Assembly: GCF_023006325.1 (NCBI RefSeq)
Contig: NZ_JAINDF010000002.1
Location: forward strand, 62,001 to 126,000
DNA length: 64,000 nt
Source of the DNA: Kordiimonas marina
GTDB lineage: Bacteria > Pseudomonadota > Alphaproteobacteria > Sphingomonadales > Kordiimonadaceae
Direction: 5' to 3'
Shown here: in pieces, positions 52,693-61,914 of the stretch
Layout of the letters: the number at the start of each line of letters is the position of its first letter
How positions within the stretch are numbered: the stretch's first letter is position 1
Notes under the pieces: generated by a model
Told to the model about the DNA's origin: nothing
Seen by the model: the letters and a program-made list of their open reading frames with translations, nothing else
The model's database searches: none
Translations under genes and position numbers: made by a program

Positions 52693-53586
52693 ATGGACAA
52701 GGGACAGAATGAACAGGTCTCGGCGCTTGTCGAGCAGGCCCAGGCGCTTCTGTATGACGAGGCGGCCGAGGAAGCGCACGCGCTGATCCGGTCCGGCCTT
52801 GAGGTTCATGACCATGTGCGGCTGTGGCGTTTCCTGCGCCGGATACTCCTGATCCTCGGGGAGGAGGAAGAGGCCGCCGCCGTGATGAAGCGGGTGATCG
52901 ATCATATCCATGCGCCCACGCCGGGGGAGCTGGCGCTTGCGAGCTCACCCAAGTCGGCGTTCACGCGGCTTCAGAAGCACAAGATGCTGTTCCTGCATAT
53001 CCCGAAATGCGGCTCCACCACCATCAAGGACATGCTCTATTATTCGCTCACGGGTGCGCGTGGCGAAGGCCATGCCCATTCGCTTCTGGCGAAGGAAGCG
53101 CCCTATGCCTATGAGGATCGGCGCACGCTGGGCCGGGACTATGCCGACTGGTTCAAATTCCTGGTGGTCCGGGACCCCATAGCCCGGCTCAGGTCCTATT
53201 ACCGGTTCAACCTGGTCTTCACCAATGACCTGTCGAAGGAAGTGCCGGGACGGGAAACCTATTTCGGGCTCGACCTGCAGCCGGACTATGACACGTTCCT
53301 CAAACACCTGCCACGCTACCGGCAGATATTCCGGACCTTGCGGGCCCATACCAACCGGCTGTCTGACATTGCAGGCCATGACCCGGCCATTTTTGATTGG
53401 ATCGGCACCGTTCGGGCCATGGATGAGCTGCGCGCGCGGCTTAGCGCCCAGTCGGGGGTCGACATCCCGCCGATCCATAATTTCCGGTCACACGAAATGG
53501 CGACCATTGAGCCCAACCAAGCCCTTGAGGCTCAGGCGCGGGAGCAGTATGGCGCCGACTATGCGGCCTTCGGCCAGTATTTCTGA
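52693..53586 (+). CDS. Sulfotransferase family 2-like protein
   Basis: A 297-aa protein with a helical N-terminal extension (about 1-90, TPR-like) and a sulfotransferase domain. The PAPS-binding 5' phosphosulfate loop is MLFLHIPKCGSTTIKDMLYY (about 97-116), and the 3' phosphate-binding segment is KFLVVRDPIARLRSYYRF (about 155-172). Family 2 enzymes sulfate carbohydrates; here the acceptor is unknown, perhaps an exported or surface glycan. The ATG at 52693 has AAGAAGG upstream and lies 9 bp after the previous gene, so it belongs to the cobS-cobT transcript. A terminator shared with rpmB follows. Confidence 0.85.
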   Translation: MDKGQNEQVSALVEQAQALLYDEAAEEAHALIRSGLEVHDHVRLWRFLRRILLILGEEEEAAAVMKRVIDHIHAPTPGELALASSPKSAFTRLQKHKMLFLHIPKCGSTTIKDMLYYSLTGARGEGHAHSLLAKEAPYAYEDRRTLGRDYADWFKFLVVRDPIARLRSYYRFNLVFTNDLSKEVPGRETYFGLDLQPDYDTFLKHLPRYRQIFRTLRAHTNRLSDIAGHDPAIFDWIGTVRAMDELRARLSAQSGVDIPPIHNFRSHEMATIEPNQALEAQAREQYGADYAAFGQYF

Positions 53587-53609
53587 CGGCCCGCCCCGAC
53601 GTTCCCACA

Positions 53610-53646
53610 AATGAAAAGCGCCGCAGCCGGTGGGCCGCAGCGCTTC
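53610..53646. terminator. Terminator between sulfotransferase gene and rpmB
   Basis: A 13-bp stem (AAGCGC then a GC-rich arm with two G-U pairs, loop CACC on the minus strand) followed by TTTTCATTTG in the rpmB direction. Confidence 0.8.
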
Positions 53647-53671
53647 ATGGAATTCTTTGTAAGAAAGAAGC

Positions 53672-53959
53672 TTAAGCTGCAGCTTGCTTCTTCTTGATTT
53701 CCTTCTTCAGCTTCAGTGCAGCAGCCGACAGGTCTGCGTCACGGGCTTTGAGGAGGAAATTGTCGAGGCCGTTGTTGTGCTCAACGGAGCGCAGAGCGTG
53801 CGCGGAAACACGCAGGCTGACGGAGCGGCCGAGAATGTCTGAAAGCAGCGTGGTTTTCAGAAGGTTCGGCAGAAAACGGCGGCGGGTTTTGTTGTGAGCG
53901 TGGGATACGTTGTTACCCGTCATCACACGCTTACCGGTCAATTCACATACACGCGACAT
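53672..53959 (-). CDS. rpmB: Large ribosomal subunit protein bL28
   Basis: A 95-aa L28. The start [20 protein letters not shown] and the following [17 protein letters not shown] are highly characteristic. C-terminal part [20 protein letters not shown] with a lysine-rich tail. The alphaproteobacterial form is longer than the 78-aa E. coli protein. AAGGA precedes the ATG. Its promoter is predicted at 54055-54083. Genes for bL33 are not nearby. Confidence 0.97.
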   Translation of the reverse strand: MSRVCELTGKRVMTGNNVSHAHNKTRRRFLPNLLKTTLLSDILGRSVSLRVSAHALRSVEHNNGLDNFLLKARDADLSAAALKLKKEIKKKQAAA

Positions 53960-54054
53960 GTTTCGTTATCCTTGTTTTTCTATCAGGGAACAGCCCCTGA
54001 GAATCTTTATGATCCATGTAGCCAGGGCGCTGACGTGCGCTATGACTGGCGGCG

Positions 54055-54083
54055 TGGATAGGCGATTCGCGGCGAGAGGTCAA
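54055..54083 (-). promoter_or_regulatory. Promoter of rpmB (predicted)
   Basis: Minus strand TTGACC (54078-54083), a 17-bp spacer, and TATCCA (54055-54060). Start of transcription near 54048 would give a leader of about 90 nt. Confidence 0.55.
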
Positions 54084-54200
54084 GCTTTATTGGCTTCTAA
54101 GGCCCAGAAAAGCGCCCTATTCGCCTATTTTACACCCCCGTTCAGGAGGGATTGACAGCGCTCCCACACCGGCGCAGGTTATGCCGTCGATGGGGGTTTT

Positions 54201-54752
54201 ATGAACCATAGTTTACTGCGCTCGGGTGAGAGTCACCAGTTCGAGAATTTCTGGCGGTCGGCCTGGCCGCGCCAGGGAATGCCGACAAGCGACCAGCTTG
54301 ATTTTGACCGGTTGGGGTCCCTCAGGGACTTTCTGATCATCGGCCGCTATACGCCGGGTATGACGCCCTCCATGGTTATCACCCATGTCGGCAAGGGCAT
54401 CACCGATATCCTGAATGCCGATGTCACAGGCTCCAATTATTTCGATACGCTGGGGGAAGCGGACCGTTCGGTCGTGATCCGCGTCTATGATGCCCTCATC
54501 GCCAACCCGTGCGGGCGCTGGCGGATCATGCGCTACGGCTACGAAAAAGGCATCCAGCTACCTGTCGACACCACCACCTTCCCGTTCCGGGATGCAGAAA
54601 CCGGGGCCATTTATATGGGGGCGCTGAACATTCCGCTTGATGATGCTGTCCCCGCGGGGCTTGCAGGCCGGGCGCTGACGACCGAAACCGGCAGCATGGC
54701 GGAATGGCTGAATATGGGCCAGGGTATGCCCCATGACCTGATGCTGGCTTAG
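54201..54752 (+). CDS. PAS_5-like domain protein
   Basis: A 183-aa protein resembling single-domain PAS_5 (PF07310) proteins. The order fits: an N-terminal [20 protein letters not shown], a PAS core ([26 protein letters not shown]) with key GKGI and NYFDTL, then [11 protein letters not shown] and [12 protein letters not shown]. The role is unknown; such proteins usually lack an effector domain. It is preceded by GGGGG before the ATG. Its stop overlaps that of the convergent macrodomain gene by 4 bp. A relative lies at 40664-41254. Confidence 0.78.
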   Translation: MNHSLLRSGESHQFENFWRSAWPRQGMPTSDQLDFDRLGSLRDFLIIGRYTPGMTPSMVITHVGKGITDILNADVTGSNYFDTLGEADRSVVIRVYDALIANPCGRWRIMRYGYEKGIQLPVDTTTFPFRDAETGAIYMGALNIPLDDAVPAGLAGRALTTETGSMAEWLNMGQGMPHDLMLA

Positions 54753-55267
54753 GCTGTGGTGTTTACCGCACGCTGATATTGCCGTGTCGCGCTTGCCCCG
54801 AAACAGACGAACCGAATGTCCTGAAGGCTGGTTGCCGGATGCTCGGCCAGCCATGCCCGAACGGCTTTGGTGGCAACTTCGGCGGCCTGTCCGACAGGGT
54901 AGCCATAAGCCCCGGTGCTGATGGCAGGGAAGGCGATGGAGGTGAAGCCGTGGGCTTCAGCAATATCCAGGCTCGTGCGGTAACAGCTGGCCAGCAAATC
55001 GGCCTCGCCTGCATCTCCCCCACGCCAAATCGGACCTACGGTATGGATGACGAAGCGGGCGGGCAAAAGGTAGCCTTTGGTAATCTTGGCATCCCCCACC
55101 TCACAGCCACCGAGCGGGCGGCATTCTTCCTGAAGTTCAGGCCCAGCTGCGCGGTGGATCGCACCGTCGACACCGCCGCCACCCAGAAGCGAACGATTGG
55201 CTGCGTTGACGACAGCATCGACTGCTTGGGCTGCGATATTGCCCTCAATGACATTGAGTACGGTCAC
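54749..55267 (-). CDS. Macrodomain protein (ADP-ribose deacetylase-like)
   Basis: A 172-aa stand-alone macrodomain of the YmdB type, expected to bind ADP-ribose and hydrolyse O-acetyl-ADP-ribose or remove ADP-ribose from proteins or nucleic acid. Motifs: [20 protein letters not shown] (about 20-39), then [16 protein letters not shown], and [20 protein letters not shown], which is the second phosphate-binding loop. The gene starts 2 bp after the amidase stop, so the two are cotranscribed. Confidence 0.93.
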   Translation of the reverse strand: MTVLNVIEGNIAAQAVDAVVNAANRSLLGGGGVDGAIHRAAGPELQEECRPLGGCEVGDAKITKGYLLPARFVIHTVGPIWRGGDAGEADLLASCYRTSLDIAEAHGFTSIAFPAISTGAYGYPVGQAAEVATKAVRAWLAEHPATSLQDIRFVCFGASATRQYQRAVNTTA

Positions 55268-55269
55268 GG

Positions 55270-57012
55270 CTAAAGAGCCGGCCGGTTTTTCGCGAATCCG
55301 GCGGCGGCCTCAAGCTTGCGTCCGACCGCGAGAAGCTGGTCTTCGCGGAACAGGTTGCCCCACAGGGTAATCGCGTGCGGTACGCTCCTTATCGGGCGTG
55401 GGCCGTCGGCCTTGGTGCCGGTCAGCAGCTTGGTCTCACGCTTTTCCATGGCGGTTGGCAGCGTCAGGCTCGGGTAGCCGGTGTAGTTGCTGATCACCAG
55501 GATATCGTCGTTCCAGTTGGGGCAGACGATGACGTCCACATCCTTATAGATATCGGCCATCATTACCATCACCTGGCGGCGGAAGCGGTCCAGCTGCAGT
55601 GATTCGACCGCCGAATGGAAGCGCGCGGCGCGGAACAGCGTCGGCCAAGCGTTGGTCTGCTGGGACACAAGCAGGTCGTCCCGGTCGGAGAGCGTCAGCT
55701 CTTCGAACGCGGCGGCGGCTTCCACTTCCAGGTTGGTCAGCAGGGTTTTATAGGGCAGGTCCGGCAGGCTGATCTTCTTGAAGCGGAAACCGAGGCCCTT
55801 GAGCGTCTTGAGCGCGGCGCGGTCCGCGTCTGTTGCCTCCGCCTCGAACCAGGCCGGGTCGTAGCCGAGGGTGATGTCGGCGTCCTTCATGGCTGGGCCG
55901 TCGTAGGCGAAGCCCATGTCTATGGCATAGGGGTCCTTGCCGTCCGGGCCATTGAGCGCCGCAATCACCAGCGGCGTGTCCTCGACCCCGCGGCACAGGG
56001 TGCCGACCTTGTCGAGCGACCAGCATAGCGGCATCGCGCCGGTGCGCGGCACCCGGCCGAAGCTGGGCTTGAGCCCGGTCACGCCACAGCGCGAGGAGGG
56101 CGAAACGATGGAGCCGTATGTCTCCGTCCCGATCGAAAAGCCGCATAGCCCGGCGGCGGTGGCGGCGGCCGACCCGGCGCTGGAGCCCGATGAGCCTTCA
56201 TCCCGGTTCCAGGGGTTGCGGGTGACGCCGCCGAACCATTTGTCGCCCCACGCCAGCGCCCCCATGGTGCTTTTGCCCAGGAGGACGGCACCGGCCTCAC
56301 GCAGGCGGCTTGTGACAGCGGCGTCATCCTTCGGCACGCGGTCGCGGTAAGGGGCCGCGCCCCAGGTGGTCAGGATATCCTTGGTGTCGAACAGGTCCTT
56401 CAGCACATAGGGGATGCCGTGCAGCGGCCCCCGGTCATGGCTCGCCTTCAATTCCGCGTCTGCCTGTTTGGCCTGGGCGCGGGCGAGGTCGGCGGTCAGG
56501 GTGACGAAGCATTCCAGCTCCCCGGCGTATCGGTCGATCCGCTTCAGGTAAATCTCGGTCAGCCGCGCCGAAGTGATCTGCCCGGTATGGACCCAGTGGC
56601 TGAGCGCGGTCAGCGGCGCGAAGGCGATGTCTTCATCGCGCTTGGGCAGCGCACCCGGTTTTCCCCCGGCGAGCGTGACCTTATTCTCCTGCGCGGCATA
56701 GGTCCGGCCCGGCAGGCGCGGGTCGAAGATCAGCGCCGGAACGTCATGTTCTGTCAGTTTCACGTGGGCGCGGCGGAGGCGGATCCGGTCGACTGCTTCT
56801 TCGAGCGTGTCGAAAATCTGCGCGCGCTCAGCCGGGGTATAATGGACGTCCATCAGCTTTTCGGCGACGCTCAGCTCTTCCGGGCTTTTGATCGGAACAT
56901 CGGCTTTGGCGGGTGCCCCCGCGGCGACACTGCTGACGATTCCGGTGGCGGCCAAACCGCCGACGGCCCCCGCGCCTTTCAGGATCTGGCGCCGGTTCAA
57001 AAGATTGGACAT
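55270..57012 (-). CDS. Amidase signature family protein with Tat-like signal
   Basis: A 580-aa amidase with a twin-arginine type signal ([14 protein letters not shown], residues 6-19), so probably exported folded. The amidase triad is present: Lys205 in PYVLKDLFD, cis-Ser at about 277 in [18 protein letters not shown], and the nucleophile Ser301 in [13 protein letters not shown]. The C-terminal part resembles glutamyl-tRNA amidotransferase A-like hydrolases, but GatB and GatC are absent, so a hydrolytic role on an unknown amide is likely. It is divergent from the SUV3-like helicase (120 bp). Confidence 0.9.
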   Translation of the reverse strand: MSNLLNRRQILKGAGAVGGLAATGIVSSVAAGAPAKADVPIKSPEELSVAEKLMDVHYTPAERAQIFDTLEEAVDRIRLRRAHVKLTEHDVPALIFDPRLPGRTYAAQENKVTLAGGKPGALPKRDEDIAFAPLTALSHWVHTGQITSARLTEIYLKRIDRYAGELECFVTLTADLARAQAKQADAELKASHDRGPLHGIPYVLKDLFDTKDILTTWGAAPYRDRVPKDDAAVTSRLREAGAVLLGKSTMGALAWGDKWFGGVTRNPWNRDEGSSGSSAGSAAATAAGLCGFSIGTETYGSIVSPSSRCGVTGLKPSFGRVPRTGAMPLCWSLDKVGTLCRGVEDTPLVIAALNGPDGKDPYAIDMGFAYDGPAMKDADITLGYDPAWFEAEATDADRAALKTLKGLGFRFKKISLPDLPYKTLLTNLEVEAAAAFEELTLSDRDDLLVSQQTNAWPTLFRAARFHSAVESLQLDRFRRQVMVMMADIYKDVDVIVCPNWNDDILVISNYTGYPSLTLPTAMEKRETKLLTGTKADGPRPIRSVPHAITLWGNLFREDQLLAVGRKLEAAAGFAKNRPAL

Positions 57013-57132
57013 ATCGCGTCCCCCTTATTTTCTCCCACGAACGTTCCTAACTATAGGGTTTCCTTTTGGCGCCGGAAACCGCTATTAGGCGAAGAGGGCC
57101 ACACGAGTAACGGAATTTAGTACGAGCGTACC

Positions 57133-60100
57133 ATGGCGGGGATCATCAAGGCGGTATTGGGGCCGACCAACACGGGCAAGACCCACTATGCGGTTGAGCG
57201 GATGCTGGGCTACGCCTCGGGCGTCATGGGCTTCCCGCTAAGACTGCTCGCGCGCGAGGTCTATGACAAGGTCGTCGCCATCAAGGGCAAGCGCCAGGTC
57301 GCCCTCTTGACCGGTGAGGAGCGCATCGTGCCCGAAGGCGCGCGCTATTTCCTCTGCACCGCCGAAGCCATGCCGCGTCATACCATGGCCGACTTTGTCG
57401 CCATCGATGAAATCCAGATGGCGGCGGATACCCAGCGCGGCCATGTTTTCACCGACCATCTTCTCAATACCCGCGGCCGCCATGAAACCCTGTTCCTCGG
57501 CGCCAGCACCATGGCGGGCATCATCCGAAGGTTGGTGCCGGAAGTCGAAATTGTCGGGCGGGAGCGTTTTTCCAACCTGTCTTTCGCCAAGGCCACGAAG
57601 CTCACGCGCCTGCCGCGCCGGAGCGCGATCGTCGGGTTTTCGGCAAGCGATGTTTATGGCCTCGCCGAGCTGATGCGCCGGCAAAAGGGCGGTGCCGCCA
57701 TCGTCATGGGCGCTTTGTCCCCGCGCACGCGCAACGCGCAGGTGGAGATGTACCAGTCGGGCGAGGTGGAATATCTCGTCGCCACCGACGCCATCGGCAT
57801 GGGCCTCAATATGGATATCGCCCATGTGGGCTTCTCATCGCTGACCAAGTTCGACGGCCGTACATTCCGGGACCTGACCGCGGCTGAAGCCGCGCAGATC
57901 GCGGGCCGCGCCGGGCGTTACCAGAAGGACGGCACCTTCTCGACTCTGTCGGGCGGTGACCCGATGGACCCGATGATGGTGGCGCAGATTGAGGAGCATC
58001 AGTTCGATGCGGTGAAGCGGCTTTATTGGCGGAATCACCGGCTCGATTTCGGCACGCTTGCCCGGCTCGAACGCTCGCTGGAGATGCCCGCGACCATCGA
58101 TGGCCTTCACCGCGTGCGCGATACGGTCGACCTTCTGGCGCTCAAGGCGCTCAAGGCCGATCCGAAGATCGCTGAGCGCGCGACAGACCCGGCTGCGGTC
58201 GAAAGGCTTTGGAATATTTGCCAAATTCCGGATTTCCGCAAACTTTCCCGGGAAGATCACGTCGGCTTGCTTCGCCGTATTTTCGTTGACCTGATGGGTC
58301 CGGCGGGTGTGATCCCGCATGACTGGGTCGCGGCTCAGGTGAAGCGCCTTGACAACTGCCACGGTGACATAGATACCTTGGCCGGTCGAATTGCCAGCAT
58401 CCGCACCTGGACGTACGTCTCGCACCGGAAAGGCTGGCTTGAGGATGCCGCCCATTGGGCGCATGTAACACGCAGTGTCGAGGACAAACTGTCCGACGCG
58501 TTGCACGAAAGATTAACCCAGCGTTTTGTGGACAGGCGTACAGCTGTCCTCATGCGCTCGCTCAGGCAAAGGGGCCAACTCAGCGTGAGCATCGATGCTG
58601 AAACGAACCAGGTCTCGGTCGAAGGACACGAGATCGGCGAACTCCAAGGTTTTTCCTTCCGCGTAGACCCGGAAGCTGGCGGCGACGAACGGAAGACCCT
58701 GCAATCGGCTGCGGAAAGCGCCCTGCAGGTTGAACTGACCCGGCGCGCCAAACTGTTTGCCAATGTCGGCTTTAAGACGCTGGCCTTCGACTTTTCCGAA
58801 GGACTCGACAAGCCGAAGGTCTTGTGGGAAGGCGCGGCGATCGCGACCGTCCATGACACAGGCGCGTTGTTCGCACCCAGGGTGAAGCTGGTCGCTTCGA
58901 CCCTGCTGACCGGTGAAAACGCTGACCTCGTGCGCGAAAAGACCCAGGAATGGCTCGATACCCGCATCGCCGAGAAGATGGAGCCGCTGGTCAAGCTGGC
59001 CCAGGAACTCAACGGTGACATCGAAGCCCCCGAGGGTGCCGCGCCTTTGAGCGGGCTTGCACGTGGTGTTGCATACCGGCTTGTTGAAAATTACGGCGTC
59101 ATCAGCCGCGCGGCTGTGGCGGAAGACCTCAAGCAGCTCGACCAGGATGCGCGCAAGGGCCTGCGCCGCTTCGGCATCCGCATTGGGGCCTCCAGCCTTT
59201 ATATCCCGCTCATTCTGAAGCCGCACGCCAACGAACTGCGCCTGATGATGTGGGCGATGGCAGGCAAGCGCGAAGGCCTGCCGGCCCTGCCGACGCCGGG
59301 CATGGTCTGGGTCGACATCCAGGAGGGTGCACCCAAGGAATTCTATGAGCTTGCGGGCTTCCAGATCGCCGGTAAAAAGGCCGTGCGCGCGGACATGCTC
59401 GAGCGTCTCGCCGACGCCGTGCGCCCCTTGGGCCAGGGCGGCGAATGGTTCGAAGTCACTCCGGAAATCATGGGCCTCGTCGGCCTGTCGGGTGAGGATT
59501 TCGCCGACGTGATGCAGGCCGCGGGCTATAAGCACGAGGTCCGTCAGGTCCCCGCCGCCAAGAAGGCTGAGACGACTGAAAAGTCGTCTGAAGAGGGTGC
59601 AACTGTTGCAGAGGCGCCTGTTGCAGATGCAACAGAAGCGGCCGCAACTGTTGCAGAATCGTCGGCTGAGACGACTTCCGAAGCGCCTGCCGAGACCGCT
59701 GAACCGGCCGCTGAGGCACCCGCCGAAGCATCGGCAGAATCTCCGGCAGATGCATCGGCAGAAGCGCCGGCAGAAGCTCCGGTCGAGACGCCTGCTGAGA
59801 CTCCGGTAGATGCCTCCGCCGAAGCCTCCGAAGAAGCTGCCGCTGAGGTACCCGCCGAAGCAGGCGAGGGTGAGCTGGTTGACCGTTTTGTCTTCCAGTG
59901 GGCCCCGCGCCGCAAACCCCGCCCGGAAGGCGCTGGCCGTCCGCGCAAGGGTGGCCGGGACGCGAAGGGCGGTGCCCCGCGCGGTGACCGTGGCAAAGGC
60001 AAGCCGGGTGCCCGCAAGGGCGGCGACCGTGGCGACCGTGGCGGTGCCCGCCCCATGAGTGCGCGTCCGCCGAAGAAGGACAAGCCGGTCGACCCCGATT

Positions 60101-60153
60101 CGCCATTCGCGGCGCTGATGGGGCTCAAGGACCAGCTCGCCAAGAAGAAGTAA
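57133..60153 (+). CDS. SUV3-like DExH RNA helicase with long disordered tail
   Basis: A 1006-aa helicase of the mitochondrial/alphaproteobacterial SUV3 type. Walker A is GPTNTGKT at residues 10-17, and motif II is DEIQM at 92-96, both specific to SUV3. Motif VI is in AQIAGRAGRYQKDG. The SUV3 C-terminal and further helical domains reach about residue 800. The tail has two parts: about 810-914 is Ala/Glu/Pro-rich and acidic, and about 925-992 is Arg/Lys/Gly-rich and probably binds RNA. There is no clear Shine-Dalgarno; the ATG sits 10 nt from GTACGAGCGTAC. The S4 gene follows after 3 bp. Confidence 0.92.
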   Translation: MAGIIKAVLGPTNTGKTHYAVERMLGYASGVMGFPLRLLAREVYDKVVAIKGKRQVALLTGEERIVPEGARYFLCTAEAMPRHTMADFVAIDEIQMAADTQRGHVFTDHLLNTRGRHETLFLGASTMAGIIRRLVPEVEIVGRERFSNLSFAKATKLTRLPRRSAIVGFSASDVYGLAELMRRQKGGAAIVMGALSPRTRNAQVEMYQSGEVEYLVATDAIGMGLNMDIAHVGFSSLTKFDGRTFRDLTAAEAAQIAGRAGRYQKDGTFSTLSGGDPMDPMMVAQIEEHQFDAVKRLYWRNHRLDFGTLARLERSLEMPATIDGLHRVRDTVDLLALKALKADPKIAERATDPAAVERLWNICQIPDFRKLSREDHVGLLRRIFVDLMGPAGVIPHDWVAAQVKRLDNCHGDIDTLAGRIASIRTWTYVSHRKGWLEDAAHWAHVTRSVEDKLSDALHERLTQRFVDRRTAVLMRSLRQRGQLSVSIDAETNQVSVEGHEIGELQGFSFRVDPEAGGDERKTLQSAAESALQVELTRRAKLFANVGFKTLAFDFSEGLDKPKVLWEGAAIATVHDTGALFAPRVKLVASTLLTGENADLVREKTQEWLDTRIAEKMEPLVKLAQELNGDIEAPEGAAPLSGLARGVAYRLVENYGVISRAAVAEDLKQLDQDARKGLRRFGIRIGASSLYIPLILKPHANELRLMMWAMAGKREGLPALPTPGMVWVDIQEGAPKEFYELAGFQIAGKKAVRADMLERLADAVRPLGQGGEWFEVTPEIMGLVGLSGEDFADVMQAAGYKHEVRQVPAAKKAETTEKSSEEGATVAEAPVADATEAAATVAESSAETTSEAPAETAEPAAEAPAEASAESPADASAEAPAEAPVETPAETPVDASAEASEEAAAEVPAEAGEGELVDRFVFQWAPRRKPRPEGAGRPRKGGRDAKGGAPRGDRGKGKPGARKGGDRGDRGGARPMSARPPKKDKPVDPDSPFAALMGLKDQLAKKK

Positions 60154-60156
60154 GCC

Positions 60157-60612
60157 ATGCCGGGTAAGACCGGAAAAGGCAGCAAAAGTAGCGGGGCGGC
60201 AAGCCCCGCTGCGTCCTCCCCGCCATCAGACGCTAAAATCCGCCTCGACAAATGGCTGTGGCACGCGCGCTTTTTCAAGACCCGCACGCTGGCCGCCGGG
60301 GTGTGCCGCGCGCGCTCAATCCGCCTCAACGGTAGCCATGTCAGTAAGGCAAGCGTGAGCGTCGGCGCGGGCGACGTGCTGACCTTCCCGCAGGGCGACC
60401 GCATCCTCACCGTGCGCGTGCTGGCGTGCGGCGAGCGCCGGGGTCCCGCGCCCGAAGCGCAGGCGCTTTATGATGACCTGACGCCGCCGCCCCTGAAGCC
60501 GGATGACCCGGAAACGATGAAGACCGCGCCGGTCGCCACGCGTGACCGCGGCGCGGGCCGCCCGACCAAGGCCGAACGCCGCGCGACCGATAAACTGAAG
60601 GATTGGGACTGA
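60157..60612 (+). CDS. S4-domain RNA-binding protein (Hsp15-like)
   Basis: A 151-aa protein with an S4 RNA-binding domain at about residues 26-90: IRLDKWLWHARFFKTRTLAA is the first helix pair, RARSIRLNGSHVSKASVSV carries the RNA contact, and VGAGDVLTFPQGDRILTVRV ends the fold. Hsp15 (HslR) binds free 50S subunits with nascent chains. The C-terminus (about 115-151) is basic. It begins 3 bp after the helicase stop, so both are on one transcript, as in other alphaproteobacteria. Confidence 0.92.
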   Translation: MPGKTGKGSKSSGAASPAASSPPSDAKIRLDKWLWHARFFKTRTLAAGVCRARSIRLNGSHVSKASVSVGAGDVLTFPQGDRILTVRVLACGERRGPAPEAQALYDDLTPPPLKPDDPETMKTAPVATRDRGAGRPTKAERRATDKLKDWD

Positions 60613-60628
60613 GAGTCGAACCCGCTTT

Positions 60629-60994
60629 TCAGCTCTGGTTCCTGCGGAGCATCCGCCGATGGTTCATGGCACGCAGAAGCGCACGGTATTGGCGATAATA
60701 GGGCACAGAAACCGTGACAAGTATGGCGGAGATGCAAGCAATTGCGATCGCGCCACGGCCCAACGGTCCCGGCAGGGTATTTTCAATCAATATGCTGATC
60801 GTAGTTGGCAGGACCAGAACCGTGACCATTCCGATCAGAGCTGAAGCAATGCCCATGTACAGGACGTACCCTGCCGGCTGGTACTCCGACCTCAGGTGCC
60901 ATTTCCATAGCTGCACGAAAACAGGCAGGGCGATGCCCGCCGATACCGCCATGGCGGCGACCACCGCGAGAATATGGAGCAGGATATCTGCCAC
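60629..60994 (-). CDS. Small membrane protein, unknown function
   Basis: A 121-aa protein I do not recognise, with three hydrophobic segments (about residues 5-30, 42-68, 80-98) and a basic C-terminus (RQYRALLRAMNHRRMLRRN). It starts with GTG at 60994, with AAGGAGG 9 nt upstream, a strong site that supports it. It is on the opposite strand to its neighbours and lies between the S4 gene and fdxA, interrupting an otherwise co-oriented set. The stop is 16 bp from that of the S4 gene. Confidence 0.72.
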   Translation of the reverse strand: MADILLHILAVVAAMAVSAGIALPVFVQLWKWHLRSEYQPAGYVLYMGIASALIGMVTVLVLPTTISILIENTLPGPLGRGAIAIACISAILVTVSVPYYRQYRALLRAMNHRRMLRRNQS

Positions 60995-61224
60995 GGGGAT
61001 GTGCCTCCTTCAGGGTTGTCGGTAAAGCTGCGTTCTTGCCTCAGCCTATATTGGCCGTCCCCCCGCGCCCACGCAAGCCCGCCGCACAGTCCCAACCTTC
61101 GTTCACTTAAGAAACTCTTTGCCCGGCTGCGGCATAAAATCCATTGCCCCCACGCGCGCTTTTGGGCATAAAACCTTTCAAACATGCATGTATTTTGCCC
61201 ACGGAACGTTAAGGGAGACACCCG

Positions 61225-61560
61225 ATGACCTATATCGTCACGGAAGCCTGCATCAAATGCAAATATACCGACTGCGTTGAAGTCTGTCCGGTCGACTGCT
61301 TCTACGAAGGCGAGAATATGTTGGTCATCAACCCCAACGAATGCATTGACTGCGGCGTGTGTGAGCCCGAGTGCCCGGCCGAAGCCATCCTGCCGGATAC
61401 CGAGGACGGCCTGGAGGAATGGCTGGAAATCAACACCAAATATTCCGAAAGCTGGCCGAACATTACCGTCAAGCGCGACCCGCCGGCCGACGCCGACGAC
61501 TGGAAGGGCAAGGACGGTAAAGCCGACCTCTTCTCCGACAAGCCGGGCCAAGGCGACTAA
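61225..61560 (+). CDS. fdxA: Seven-iron ferredoxin FdxA
   Basis: A 111-aa ferredoxin carrying one 3Fe-4S and one 4Fe-4S cluster. The cluster cysteines are in [20 protein letters not shown] (8-27) and [20 protein letters not shown] (about 37-56). The rest is an acidic C-terminal extension typical of this type. The ATG at 61225 has AAGGGAGA upstream. In the 230-bp upstream gap, GGCATAAAA occurs twice (61131 and 61165), and the palindrome ACATGCATGT lies at 61182-61191; these may mark a promoter or operator. A terminator follows about 105 bp after the stop. Confidence 0.97.
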   Translation: MTYIVTEACIKCKYTDCVEVCPVDCFYEGENMLVINPNECIDCGVCEPECPAEAILPDTEDGLEEWLEINTKYSESWPNITVKRDPPADADDWKGKDGKADLFSDKPGQGD

Positions 61561-61666
61561 GATACCGACTAAGTCAGGCGCTTACCGCCCAAGCCGCTTG
61601 CGCGCACGGCTACAGCCTGTCCGTGCAGCACGCTTAGGCGTTGAAATACCGTCGAGAATCCGTCTG

Positions 61667-61692
61667 AACCGGGCCATGTGCCCGGTTTTTTC
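61667..61692 (+). terminator. Rho-independent terminator after fdxA
   Basis: Perfect 8-bp stem AACCGGGC/GCCCGGTT (61667-61674 with 61680-61687) with TTTTT following. The 106 bp between the fdxA stop and the stem hold no gene. Confidence 0.85.
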
Positions 61693-61778
61693 GTGGGGGC
61701 CGGGCGGCACCCCGAACCCGTGAAAAACCGTGAAACAAAGCAATAGAGCCAAAAACGCGCGGTTTATGCTGTAAAAAA

Positions 61779-61800
61779 CACAATTTTTGTGCTATATAAT
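61779..61800 (+). promoter_or_regulatory. TATAAT element with upstream inverted repeat
   Basis: A perfect TATAAT at 61795-61800 is preceded by CACAA-TTT-TTGTG (61779-61791), a perfect inverted repeat in the -35 to -10 spacer. No good -35 hexamer is seen, so an activator or an extended -10 may be used. It points toward carD, 298 bp ahead. Confidence 0.5.
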
Positions 61801-61806
61801 AGCCAT

Positions 61807-61914
61807 TGGCGTGGCCTGTGTGGCACGGGCCATGTGCGTGGGTGGCTGGCACCACCATAAAATCTTACGCGAAAAAAGCTCCCGATGTGTCCTGCGCGGC
61901 ATAGGGATTTTTTT
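61807..61914 (+). ncRNA. Candidate small RNA or leader upstream of carD
   Basis: From the predicted start after TATAAT, the sequence can pair TGGCC/GGCCA and GGTGG/CCACC, and ends in CCCGATG-N12-CATAGGG (one mismatch) followed by A and seven T's (61908-61914), a weak intrinsic terminator. The rest of the 539-bp gap has a second perfect hairpin, CAGGACAG/CTGTCCTG (61930-61937 with 61947-61954). This may be a separate RNA or an attenuated carD leader. Confidence 0.3.
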
